A stretch of 5,255 nucleotides of DNA from an uncultured Eubacteriales bacterium. GTDB taxonomy: Bacteria > Bacillota > Clostridia > Monoglobales > Monoglobaceae. Under the pieces are notes generated by a model. The model made no database searches, had not been told where the DNA came from, and saw nothing but the letters and a program-made list of their open reading frames with translations. Every line of letters begins with the position of its first letter. Position 1 is the first letter of the stretch. The position numbers and the translations under genes were made by a program. Location of the stretch: positions 1 through 5,255 of the forward strand of contig UQOT01000108.1 in NCBI GenBank assembly GCA_900542675.1. The letters are read 5' to 3'. Below are positions 1 through 5,120 of the stretch, one piece after another.

Positions 1-376
1 ACTTAGAAACGCTGCCGTTTGTGTCAAAAGCGCTGCCGACTTCGGTCGCGGTAATTTTTGCGCTGTCGAATGTCGCTGTGAACTCAAACTCCGTTATCTG
101 CGGCAGGGTTGAGTCGGTCTTAAACGTGACTCTGTAATTATTCTTTGTATCCGTTGTGTAGTATGTCGCCGTCAAATCCATATCCATCGCTTTATCCTGC
201 GGCACAGCGGAGGGTGACACGCTCGGCTCAGCCGACGCCTCGGGCGATGCACTCGGTGAGTTGGAAGGCGATGCACTCGGTGTAACATCTTCGTCCGCAA
301 ATACTGCCACGCAGGGAACCGATGCAATCATAGCCGCGGACAGCAAAGCACATATGTATTTTTTTGCATATTTCAT
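1..376 (-). CDS. Secreted protein with Pro/Ser/Ala-rich linker, N-terminal part (cut by window edge)
   Basis: This reading frame is open from an ATG at 376-374 to the left window edge, giving 125 complete codons. An AGGAGG site at 388-383 lies 6 nt before the ATG. Residues 1-27 look like a Sec signal peptide: Lys at 2, 5 and 6, a hydrophobic core, and a likely cut after V-F-A27. Residues 28-60 are a low-complexity linker with repeated PSASP units and no predicted fold. Residues 61-125 begin a domain with alternating hydrophobic and polar residues, including ITEFEFTATFDSAKITATEV. This pattern resembles the first strands of cohesin-like or carbohydrate-binding beta-sandwich domains, but that is inference from pattern only. 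The protein is probably exported and may be a cell-surface or carbohydrate-related protein. Its C-terminus, which would show an anchor, dockerin or enzyme domain, lies outside the window. That the frame is a real exported gene is well supported; its function is not known. Confidence 0.85.
   Translation of the reverse strand, partial: MKYAKKYICALLSAAMIASVPCVAVFADEDVTPSASPSNSPSASPEASAEPSVSPSAVPQDKAMDMDLTATYYTTDTKNNYRVTFKTDSTLPQITEFEFTATFDSAKITATEVGSAFDTNGSVSK
243..282 (-). repeat. 16-bp direct repeat in the linker of the secreted protein
   Basis: The 16-bp unit ggcgatgcactcggtg occurs at 243-258 and again at 267-282, a 24-bp (8-codon) period. It is in frame and encodes the repeated peptide T/S-P-S-A-S-P. 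The identity at DNA level, not only at peptide level, suggests recent duplication or slippage. The repeat explains the low-complexity linker and may vary in copy number between strains. Confidence 0.8.
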
Positions 377-420
377 AGTAATCCTCCTGAAAATGTCGTA
401 TTTTGTTATTACATATAAAT

Positions 421-448
421 ATTATAACAAACAAATATTTAATATCAA
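421..448 (-). promoter_or_regulatory. Housekeeping-type promoter of the secreted-protein gene
   Basis: On the minus strand, TTGATA (448-443) and a perfect TATAAT (426-421) are separated by 16 bp. The predicted start of transcription is near 414, giving a leader of about 38 nt that contains the AGGAGG site at 388-383. The surrounding DNA is AT-rich. The -10 match is perfect and the -35 differs from TTGACA at one base, so this is a good sigma-A candidate. Confidence 0.65.
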
Positions 449-458
449 TTAATCCCGC

Positions 459-476
459 GTTACAATAATGTTACAA
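459..476 (-). repeat. Two 7-bp direct repeats just upstream of a -35 box, possible activator site
   Basis: On the minus strand TTGTAAC occurs twice (476-470 and 465-459), 11 bp apart, which is about one helical turn. The repeats end 10 bp upstream of the -35 box at 448-443. Two identical half-sites on one face of the DNA directly before a promoter are typical of response-regulator or activator binding. The regulator is not identifiable, and a short repeat in AT-rich DNA can arise by chance. Confidence 0.3.
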
Positions 477-551
477 GCACGGTAATTTATGGGATATGAG
501 GCGTGATGTTATTATTTGGAAAATAATACTTGAAATGCTGAATAATGTATG

Positions 552-595
552 AAAAAATATAACTGCGACACAAGTGGAAATCACTTGTGTCGCAG
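552..595 (-). terminator. Perfect 14-bp hairpin with T-rich tail, minus-strand terminator
   Basis: The arms at 563-576 and 582-595 are perfect 14-bp reverse complements around a 5-nt loop (577-581). Read on the minus strand, the hairpin is followed by TTATATTTTTT (562-552), the layout of an intrinsic terminator. Read on the plus strand it is followed by mixed sequence, so it acts on the minus strand only. No recognisable minus-strand gene precedes it, so the transcript that it ends is unknown. It may also be the end structure of a dispersed element. Confidence 0.6.
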
Positions 596-780
596 CAATT
601 GAGCAATGTGTTTTTTGTGCGTTGCCCGATTGCGGCGGCGCACTTTTTATTTTAAAGTTTCTGGAGATTGGGTGTTGGTTTGCGATTCGTATGGGTTTAC
701 CCACGGGGGGCACGCCTAAGGCTCCTGCGGTGCAAAATAATACACGGGCGGCACAGGCGCGCCACCGGCGCAGACAAAAA
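563..780. other. GC-rich structured intergenic segment, possible dispersed repeat or RNA element
   Basis: This segment differs from the AT-rich flanks: it opens with a perfect hairpin, has a second strong hairpin at 617-643, and is GC-rich from about 690 to 780 with blocks such as cacgggcggcac and gcgccaccggcgc. Long frames are open on both strands (plus 574-945, minus 827-471), but neither has a ribosome site and their peptides, rich in Arg, Cys and Ala, look like translated non-coding DNA. The translated pattern reminds me of spurious ORFs annotated in repeated intergenic elements of gut Clostridia. That is from memory and not verified. A decayed mobile repeat or a structured RNA are the main alternatives. 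Confidence 0.4.
617..653 (+). terminator. Terminator-like hairpin, plus strand, with no gene before it
   Basis: The arms 617-626 and 634-643 can form a 10-bp stem (eight Watson-Crick pairs and two G-T pairs) closing a 7-nt loop. It is followed directly by TTTTTATTTT (644-653). This is a normal intrinsic-terminator layout on the plus strand. No plus-strand gene lies between 377 and 616, so it either ends a short non-coding transcript or is part of the structured element. Confidence 0.5.
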
Positions 781-786
781 TCCGTT

Positions 787-945
787 ATGACAACAGATGA
801 ATTGAGCTGTACGTTGCTTGCAAACAAAGTTTTAAGCGGCAGTGTAAAGGTTATGTTGTGGGACGAAAATTATGCACCGTTATGTGAAGAGAGAGTTTTA
901 CAATTAATAAACAATCGATTTCTTCCGCAAAAAAAACACCGATAA
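787..945 (+). CDS. Doubtful 52-aa hypothetical ORF
   Basis: An ATG at 787 opens 52 codons ending at TAA 943-945. The peptide (MTTDELSCTLLANKVLSG... ending QKKHR) is hydrophilic with no signal peptide, membrane segment or family that I recognise. Residues 10-45 have the balance of hydrophobic and charged residues of a small helical protein. Against it, there is no Shine-Dalgarno sequence before 787, the frame stays open upstream to 574 through GC-rich structured DNA, and the last codons and stop run into the A-tract and loop of the terminator at 927-959. It could be a gene remnant, a regulatory leader ORF, or chance. Confidence 0.2.
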   Translation: MTTDELSCTLLANKVLSGSVKVMLWDENYAPLCEERVLQLINNRFLPQKKHR

Positions 946-959
946 GGTGGGTTTTTTGC
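927..959. terminator. Bidirectional intrinsic terminator upstream of valS
   Basis: GCAAAAAA (927-934) pairs with TTTTTTGC (952-959) and CACC (937-940) with GGTG (946-949), around the loop GATAA. A 2-by-2 mismatch (AA/GG) sits between the two stems. The A-tract on one side and T-tract on the other make it usable in both directions. It isolates the valS promoter at 975-1003 from upstream transcription. The GC core is only 4 bp, so efficiency may be moderate. Confidence 0.6.
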
Positions 960-974
960 TTCATAAATAAATAC

Positions 975-1003
975 TTGATTTATGGGGCTAATAATGTTAT
1001 AAT
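975..1003 (+). promoter_or_regulatory. Housekeeping promoter of valS
   Basis: TTGATT (975-980) and a perfect TATAAT (998-1003) are spaced by 17 bp. Transcription should start near 1010, leaving a leader of about 50 nt before the GTG start of valS. That is too short for a T-box riboswitch, and no T-box-like TGGNACCGCG sequence occurs upstream. Confidence 0.75.
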
Positions 1004-1025
1004 TAATTTTTGATACAGAATGATT

Positions 1026-1040
1026 TATGTAGGATACATA
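1026..1040 (+). repeat. Perfect 6-bp inverted repeat in the valS leader
   Basis: TATGTA (1026-1031) and TACATA (1035-1040) flank GGA. The palindrome lies in the short valS leader, 3 nt before the ribosome site at 1044-1050. It could be an operator half-site pair or a weak AU hairpin next to the Shine-Dalgarno sequence. Chance is a fair alternative in AT-rich DNA. Confidence 0.3.
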
Positions 1041-1043
1041 TCG

Positions 1044-1050
1044 AAAGGAG
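1044..1050 (+). promoter_or_regulatory. Ribosome-binding site that fixes the GTG start of valS
   Basis: AAAGGAG at 1044-1050 lies 8 nt before GTG 1059-1061. The alternative in-frame ATG at 1020 has no such site and lies only about 10 nt after the predicted transcription start, so the GTG is preferred. Confidence 0.85.
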
Positions 1051-1058
1051 CGATTTTT

Positions 1059-3689
1059 GTGGCTAAAGAGCTGCCGAAAACTTATGACCCTAAGGCGGTT
1101 GAAGAGAAAATTTATCAGCAGTGGCTGGACGGGGGGTACTTCCATGCGGAGGTCGATAAGACCAAAAAACCGTTTACTGTCGTCATTCCGCCGCCCAATG
1201 TCACGGGTCAGCTTCATATGGGACACGCCCTTGACGAGACTTTTCAGGATATAATTATTCGTACAAAGAGAATGCAGGGCTATAATGCGCTTTGGATTCC
1301 GGGTACGGACCACGCGGGTATTGCCACTCAGATTAAGGTTGAGGAGGATATGCGCGTTAACGAAAACGGACTTACACGCTACGACTTGGGACGCGAAAAG
1401 TTTTTGGAGCGCGTCTGGGCGTGGAAGGAGAAGTTCGGTGACAGGATTATTAATCAGCTTAAAAAGATTGGCTGCTCCTGCGACTGGGACAGAGAGCGTT
1501 TTACAATGGACGAAGGCTGCAGTAAGGCGGTTCGCGAGGTATTCGTAAACCTCTATAATAAAGGACTGATTTATCAGGGTACAAGAATTATAAACTGGTG
1601 CCCGTCGTGTCAGACCGCTCTGTCCGATGCGGAGGTTGAGTATTCCGAGCAGGAAGGTCATTTTTGGCATATAAAGTACCCGATTAAGGGTGAGGACGGC
1701 TTTGTTGAGATTGCGACAACGCGCCCCGAGACGCTTCTCGGTGATACCGCAGTTGCGGTTAATCCCGATGATGAGAGATATAAGGACTTGGTCGGCAAGA
1801 TGCTTATTTTGCCGCTTGTTGGAAGGGAAATTCCCGTTATTGCCGATGAGTACGTTGACAAGGAGTTCGGTACCGGCTGCGTAAAGATTACGCCGGCGCA
1901 CGACCCGAACGATTTCGAGGTCGGAAAGCGTCACGGACTCGAAGAAATCAAGGTCTTAAACGATGACGCGACGATTAACGAGTACGGCGGCAAGTATCAG
2001 GGAATGGACAGATACGAAGCGCGCAAGGCTATGGTTCACGACCTTGAAGAGCTGGGACTCCTTGTTAAGACGGAGCCGCACACGCACAATGTCGGCGGCT
2101 GCTATCGCTGCGGAACGACGGTTGAGCCTATTACTTCAAAGCAGTGGTTTGTAAAGATGAAGCCGCTTGCAGAGCCGGCGGCTCAGGCGGTAAAGGACGG
2201 CAGAACTAAGTTTATCCCAGAACGTTTTACCAAGACATATATGCACTGGATGGAGAACGTTCACGACTGGTGTATTTCACGTCAGCTTTGGTGGGGTCAC
2301 AGAATTCCGGCATTCTATTGCACCGAATGCGGCGAGACCACGGTTTCAAAGGAAGATATCACGGTATGCCCTAAGTGCGGCGGTAAGGTTAAGCAGGACG
2401 AGGATGTGCTTGATACGTGGTTCAGCAGCGCGCTGTGGCCGTTTTCGACTCTCGGCTGGCCGGACAAGACACCCGAGCTTGAGCATTTTTACCCGACATC
2501 GGTTTTGGTTACAGGATATGATATAATCTTTTTCTGGGTTTCGAGGATGATTTTCTCGGGACTTGAGCATATGGGTGAGGTTCCGTTTAAGGATGTGTAT
2601 ATTCACGGTCTTGTACGCGATTCACAGGGCAGAAAGATGAGTAAATCACTCGGCAACGGTATTGACCCGCTTGAAATTATTGATAAGTACGGCGCGGACG
2701 CGCTGAGATTTACACTTGCGACAGGAAATTCGCCCGGCAACGATATGAGATTTTATAATGAGCGTGTTGAGGCAAGCCGTAATTTTGCCAATAAGATTTG
2801 GAACGCCTCAAGGTTCGTTATGATGAACCTTACGATTGACAAGTGTGAGCTTCCCGAGCTTGATAAGCTTGAAACGTCGGATAAGTGGATTTTATCACGC
2901 TATAACGATTTGGTTCAAGAAGTGACCGAAAACTTAGATAAATACGAGCTCGGCATCGCTGTATCAAAGCTTTACGACTTCATATGGGACGAGTTCTGTG
3001 ACTGGTATATCGAGCTTGTTAAGCCCCGCTTCTTCGAGGAAGGCGAGAGCAATATTACGGCTCAGCAGGTACTTGTGTATGTGCTTTCGAACACGCTCAA
3101 GCTGCTGCATCCGTTTATGCCGTTCATAACGGAGGAAATATGGCAGGCTCTGCCGCACGAGGGCGAGAGTATTATGATATCGGATTTCCCGGTATATAAT
3201 CCGGAGTTTAAGAATGCCGCTGCTGAGAATGATATGACGCTCATTATGGACGCGATTAAGGGGATAAGAAATATTCGCAGCGAAATGAATGTACCTCCGT
3301 CTAAAAAAGCGGCAATATATATTGTGACCGAGCAGACGGACGTATTTAAAAACGGTGAAGCGTTCTTTAAGAAGCTTGCGTCTGCGGCGGATGTCAATGT
3401 GTCAGGCGACAAGAGCGGAGTTCCCGAAAATGCCGTGTCGGTAATCGTGCCGGGTGCGGAAATACTGCTGCCGGTAGATGAGCTTGTTGACAAGGCGAAG
3501 GAGCTGGAGCGTCTTAGTAAGGAGCAAGCTAAGCTCGAAGGTGAGATAAAGCGCGTCGAGGGCAAGCTGTCAAACAAGGGCTTTACCGAAAAGGCGCCCG
3601 CAAAAGTGGTTGAAGAGGAACGACAAAAGGGCGAGAAGTACAAAGAAATGCTCGCCGCGGTGCTCGAGAGTATAGAGAAATTAAAATAG
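1059..3689 (+). CDS. valS: Valyl-tRNA synthetase (class I), complete, GTG start
   Basis: This cytoplasmic enzyme charges tRNA-Val with valine using ATP and hydrolyses mischarged Thr-tRNA-Val. The product is 876 aa, close to the usual bacterial length of about 880. Class I signatures are intact: PPPNVTGQLHMGH with HMGH at residues 53-56, and KMSKS at 526-530. The CP1 editing domain is visible as TTRPET (220-225) and TPAHDPND (278-285). Cysteine pairs at 181/184 with 348/351, and at 421/424 with 437/440, look like zinc ribbons. DTWFSSALWPFS and the WCISRQLWWGHRIP block are typical of ValRS. The last 70 residues or so are charged and heptad-like, matching the family's C-terminal coiled-coil tRNA-binding arm. 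The gene has its own promoter and a terminator at 3704-3735. Unlike many Firmicutes valS genes it is not followed by folC and has no T-box leader. Identification is secure. Confidence 0.98.
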   Translation: MAKELPKTYDPKAVEEKIYQQWLDGGYFHAEVDKTKKPFTVVIPPPNVTGQLHMGHALDETFQDIIIRTKRMQGYNALWIPGTDHAGIATQIKVEEDMRVNENGLTRYDLGREKFLERVWAWKEKFGDRIINQLKKIGCSCDWDRERFTMDEGCSKAVREVFVNLYNKGLIYQGTRIINWCPSCQTALSDAEVEYSEQEGHFWHIKYPIKGEDGFVEIATTRPETLLGDTAVAVNPDDERYKDLVGKMLILPLVGREIPVIADEYVDKEFGTGCVKITPAHDPNDFEVGKRHGLEEIKVLNDDATINEYGGKYQGMDRYEARKAMVHDLEELGLLVKTEPHTHNVGGCYRCGTTVEPITSKQWFVKMKPLAEPAAQAVKDGRTKFIPERFTKTYMHWMENVHDWCISRQLWWGHRIPAFYCTECGETTVSKEDITVCPKCGGKVKQDEDVLDTWFSSALWPFSTLGWPDKTPELEHFYPTSVLVTGYDIIFFWVSRMIFSGLEHMGEVPFKDVYIHGLVRDSQGRKMSKSLGNGIDPLEIIDKYGADALRFTLATGNSPGNDMRFYNERVEASRNFANKIWNASRFVMMNLTIDKCELPELDKLETSDKWILSRYNDLVQEVTENLDKYELGIAVSKLYDFIWDEFCDWYIELVKPRFFEEGESNITAQQVLVYVLSNTLKLLHPFMPFITEEIWQALPHEGESIMISDFPVYNPEFKNAAAENDMTLIMDAIKGIRNIRSEMNVPPSKKAAIYIVTEQTDVFKNGEAFFKKLASAADVNVSGDKSGVPENAVSVIVPGAEILLPVDELVDKAKELERLSKEQAKLEGEIKRVEGKLSNKGFTEKAPAKVVEEERQKGEKYKEMLAAVLESIEKLK

Positions 3690-3703
3690 AGAATACGCGA
3701 TAT

Positions 3704-3735
3704 AACGCGGGCGAATACAACTCGCCCGCGTTTTT
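3704..3735 (+). terminator. Intrinsic terminator after valS
   Basis: An 11-bp perfect stem (3704-3714 with 3722-3732) has a GC-rich core CGCGGGCGA and a 7-nt loop. It is followed by a T-tract (3731-3735). It lies 15 nt after the valS stop codon and only 18 nt before the ybaK start. ybaK expression therefore depends on readthrough or on an unseen promoter; none is evident in the short gap. Confidence 0.9.
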
Positions 3736-3736
3736 G

Positions 3737-3743
3737 GAAGGAG
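3737..3743 (+). promoter_or_regulatory. Ribosome-binding site that fixes the TTG start of ybaK
   Basis: GAAGGAG at 3737-3743 is 9 nt before TTG 3753-3755. A second AGGAG at 3747-3751 is too close to the start to be used for it. The first in-frame ATG is not reached until codon 88, inside the conserved domain, so the TTG start is required. Confidence 0.8.
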
Positions 3744-3752
3744 AGTAGGAGT

Positions 3753-4235
3753 TTGTCTAAGAAGCATATCAAAACCAATGCCGTGCGGATACTTGAAACA
3801 GCGGGAGCGGATTTTGAAGTCAGACTTTACGACAGCGACGGGTTTACGGACGGCGTGACCGTGGCGAAAAAGCTCGGTGAAAATGTCGATGAGGTATATA
3901 AAACGCTCGTAACCGAGAACAAGGCGCACGAGAATTTTGTGTTTGTGGTACCGGTTGCAAAAGAACTCGACCTTAAAAAATGCGCCGCTGCGGTTGGTCA
4001 GAAGTCGCTAGAAATGATTTCGGTCAAGAACATTACAAAGGTGACAGGATATGTCCGCGGCGGGTGCAGTCCGCTCGGTATGAAGAAGCAGTTTATAACA
4101 GTGATAGACGTATCGGCAGAGCCGCGCGATAAGATAATATTCAGCGGCGGCAAGCTCGGCGTTCAGATAAAAATGAGCCCGCGCGTTCTCGCCTATATAA
4201 TAGGCGCAGAATTCGCGGACATAGCGCGTGAGTAG
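3753..4235 (+). CDS. ybaK: Cys-tRNA(Pro) deacylase, YbaK/EbsC family, TTG start
   Basis: The 160-aa product matches the single-domain YbaK family in length (E. coli YbaK has 159 aa). Members hydrolyse Cys-tRNA-Pro, which prolyl-tRNA synthetase makes by mistake, and act in trans in the cytoplasm. Conserved features are VYKTLV with Lys50, the equivalent of the essential lysine of the family, then GYVRGGCSPLGMKK at 99-112 and SGGKLGVQIKMSP at 131-143. The GGCSPLG form fits the Cys-tRNA-Pro deacylase subgroup better than ProXp-ala or the ProRS INS domain. It follows valS after a strong terminator; the pairing is thematic (tRNA fidelity), not a proven operon. It converges with cwlD, the stops being 5 bp apart. 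Family assignment is firm, exact substrate is inferred. Confidence 0.93.
   Translation: MSKKHIKTNAVRILETAGADFEVRLYDSDGFTDGVTVAKKLGENVDEVYKTLVTENKAHENFVFVVPVAKELDLKKCAAAVGQKSLEMISVKNITKVTGYVRGGCSPLGMKKQFITVIDVSAEPRDKIIFSGGKLGVQIKMSPRVLAYIIGAEFADIARE
4190..4206. repeat. Perfect 7-bp hairpin near the 3' end of ybaK
   Basis: CGCCTAT (4190-4196) and ATAGGCG (4200-4206) flank ATA, about 30 nt before the ybaK stop. It lies in coding sequence and no T-run follows it immediately on either strand, so it is not called a terminator. It could form an RNA hairpin near the ends of the two convergent transcripts. Confidence 0.45.
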
Positions 4236-4245
4236 ATTGGCTACT
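4231..4245. repeat. Inverted repeat that pairs the two convergent stop codons
   Basis: AGTAG (4231-4235) and CTACT (4241-4245) are reverse complements around ATTGG. The left arm contains the ybaK TAG and the right arm the cwlD TAG read on the other strand. The stem is short and no T-tract follows, so terminator function is unlikely. Confidence 0.5.
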
Positions 4246-4942
4246 TGGCGGCAAAGTATTCTTCTATTCCTTTAAATATCGCTTCGGCAAGTTTTTGCTG
4301 ATAGCCGTCGTCGGTCAGGTTTTTAAGCTCGTCGGGGTTTGAGAGAAATCCGCACTCGACCAAAATGGCGGGCACCTTCGAGTTCTTGAGTATATAGACA
4401 TTTCGCTCGTTGCCTTTTGCGGCACGGGTGTTTGAATTGTCGAGATTGTTTTTAAGCGACGCCTGAACAATTTCGCCGAGACGCTTGCTCTCGTCACCAT
4501 TGTCGGACGAGAACACTTGTGCTCCGCTGTAGCGTGAGTCGGTGAATTTGTTCATATGTATACTGACAAAAATATCACTGTTTGCCGAATTAAGTACGTC
4601 CATACGGTGGTTTAAGTCGGCTTTTTTTGAATATTTTCCGTTTTCACCCATCTGAACATCGTCGGTTTCGCGCGTCATAACTGCGTTGTATCCGTTTGAA
4701 CTTGCAATATCACGCAGTTTGAGTGCGACCGAAAGATTAAGACCTTTCTCAAGCACGTCGCCGCTGCTCGCACCGCCGTCGGGTCCGCCGTGTCCTGCGT
4801 CAATAACTATGGTTCTGCCGCCATCATCCTCAGCGGCGGTTTCGTCATTCATCCCAAACACGAGTATCAGCGCCGCGGACACAATAAGCACGAACGACAG
4901 CGCATAGAATATCAGCGTATTCTTTTTTATTGCGAAAAACAT
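4241..4942 (-). CDS. cwlD: N-acetylmuramoyl-L-alanine amidase, CwlD-like (spore cortex)
   Basis: The 233-aa product has a short N-terminal basic stretch and one hydrophobic segment (about residues 9-30), a signal or membrane anchor, followed by a single Amidase_3 domain. Zinc and catalytic residues are present: His51 in IDAGHGGPDGGA, Glu65 in LEKGLN, His129 in VSIHMN, and Glu196 in LVECGFLSNP. Length (B. subtilis CwlD has 237 aa), the lack of cell-wall-binding repeats, and the pattern GHGGPDGGA...EKGLNLSVALKLRD...GAQVF...YILKNSKVPAILVECGFLSNPDE...YQQKLAEAIFKGI fit CwlD rather than vegetative autolysins. CwlD removes peptide side chains from muramic acid so that PdaA can form muramic-delta-lactam in the spore cortex, which is needed for germination. 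The ATG at 4942 has GGAG 7 nt upstream. A sigma-E-like promoter lies before it, consistent with sporulation expression. Confidence 0.92.
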   Translation of the reverse strand: MFFAIKKNTLIFYALSFVLIVSAALILVFGMNDETAAEDDGGRTIVIDAGHGGPDGGASSGDVLEKGLNLSVALKLRDIASSNGYNAVMTRETDDVQMGENGKYSKKADLNHRMDVLNSANSDIFVSIHMNKFTDSRYSGAQVFSSDNGDESKRLGEIVQASLKNNLDNSNTRAAKGNERNVYILKNSKVPAILVECGFLSNPDELKNLTDDGYQQKLAEAIFKGIEEYFAAK

Positions 4943-4974
4943 AATTCTGCTCCTTTTTGATTACATATTTATAT

Positions 4975-5003
4975 ATTTTATGCTTTGCGGCGCACGAATA
5001 TGA
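4975..5003 (-). promoter_or_regulatory. Sigma-E-like sporulation promoter of cwlD
   Basis: On the minus strand, TCATATT (5003-4997) and CATAAAAT (4982-4975) are separated by 14 bp. The B. subtilis mother-cell sigma-E consensus is about KMATATT, 13-15 bp, CATACAMT, so the -35 fits fully and the -10 differs at one base. The predicted start near 4968 leaves a leader of about 25 nt with AAAGGAG at 4956-4950. B. subtilis cwlD is known to be under sigma-E and sigma-G. No good sigma-A promoter is seen on this strand here. Confidence 0.65.
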
Positions 5004-5047
5004 TTATGATGGCGGCAAATGAATTCTGAGTAAAAGTTAGTTATATG

Positions 5048-5074
5048 AAGAAATCAAGAGAAATTATGAGAAAT
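5048..5074 (+). repeat. Three AGAAAT units phased at 10 bp upstream of the tRNA promoter
   Basis: The heptamers AAGAAAT (5048-5054), GAGAAAT (5058-5064) and GAGAAAT (5068-5074) are spaced exactly 10 bp apart. Short A-tracts in phase with the helix can bend DNA. They lie about 47-73 bp upstream of the -35 box at 5121. The tracts are only three or four A/T long, so any curvature would be modest. Confidence 0.3.
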
Positions 5075-5120
5075 ATGAGCATTTTTCTAACATAAATAAG
5101 TGTAATTTAAATCGTAAACT

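Noticed and set aside
574..786. N-terminal extension of the 52-aa ORF back to an ATG at 574
   Set aside because: That ATG lies within the left arm and loop of the perfect hairpin, with no Shine-Dalgarno sequence, and the extension reads through the plus-strand terminator and GC-rich structured DNA.
471..827. Minus-strand 118-codon frame with VLFCTAGALGVPP-like peptide
   Set aside because: It has no ribosome site, crosses two hairpins, and overlaps an equally open plus-strand frame. It looks like translated non-coding structured DNA and is reported as an element rather than a gene.
600..959. T-box riboswitch before valS
   Set aside because: No TGGNACCGCG core or specifier-loop arrangement is seen, and the 927-959 hairpin lacks an antiterminator partner of that type.
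1020..1058. ATG at 1020 as the start of valS
   Set aside because: It lies about 10 nt after the predicted transcription start, without a ribosome site. The GTG at 1059 has AAAGGAG 8 nt upstream and gives the usual ValRS N-terminus.
870..1934. Long minus-strand frame of 354 codons
   Set aside because: It lies antisense to the start of valS, which has full family motifs, its own promoter and a ribosome site. The peptide has no recognisable domain and the frame crosses both the valS promoter and a terminator.
3062..3778. Minus-strand frame of 238 codons opposite the valS 3' end
   Set aside because: The Ser/Phe/Ala-rich peptide is what antisense translation of the Glu/Lys-rich ValRS coiled coil produces. 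It also runs through the valS terminator hairpin.
4281..4296. GCTT-CGGC-AAGT followed by Ts as a terminator for ybaK
   Set aside because: The stem has only 4 pairs including one G-T pair, and it lies within the cwlD coding sequence. It is too weak to call.
5045..5095. 16-codon ORF (MKKSREIMRNMSIFLT)
   Set aside because: It is too short and lacks a ribosome site. It lies in AT-rich DNA between two divergent promoters.
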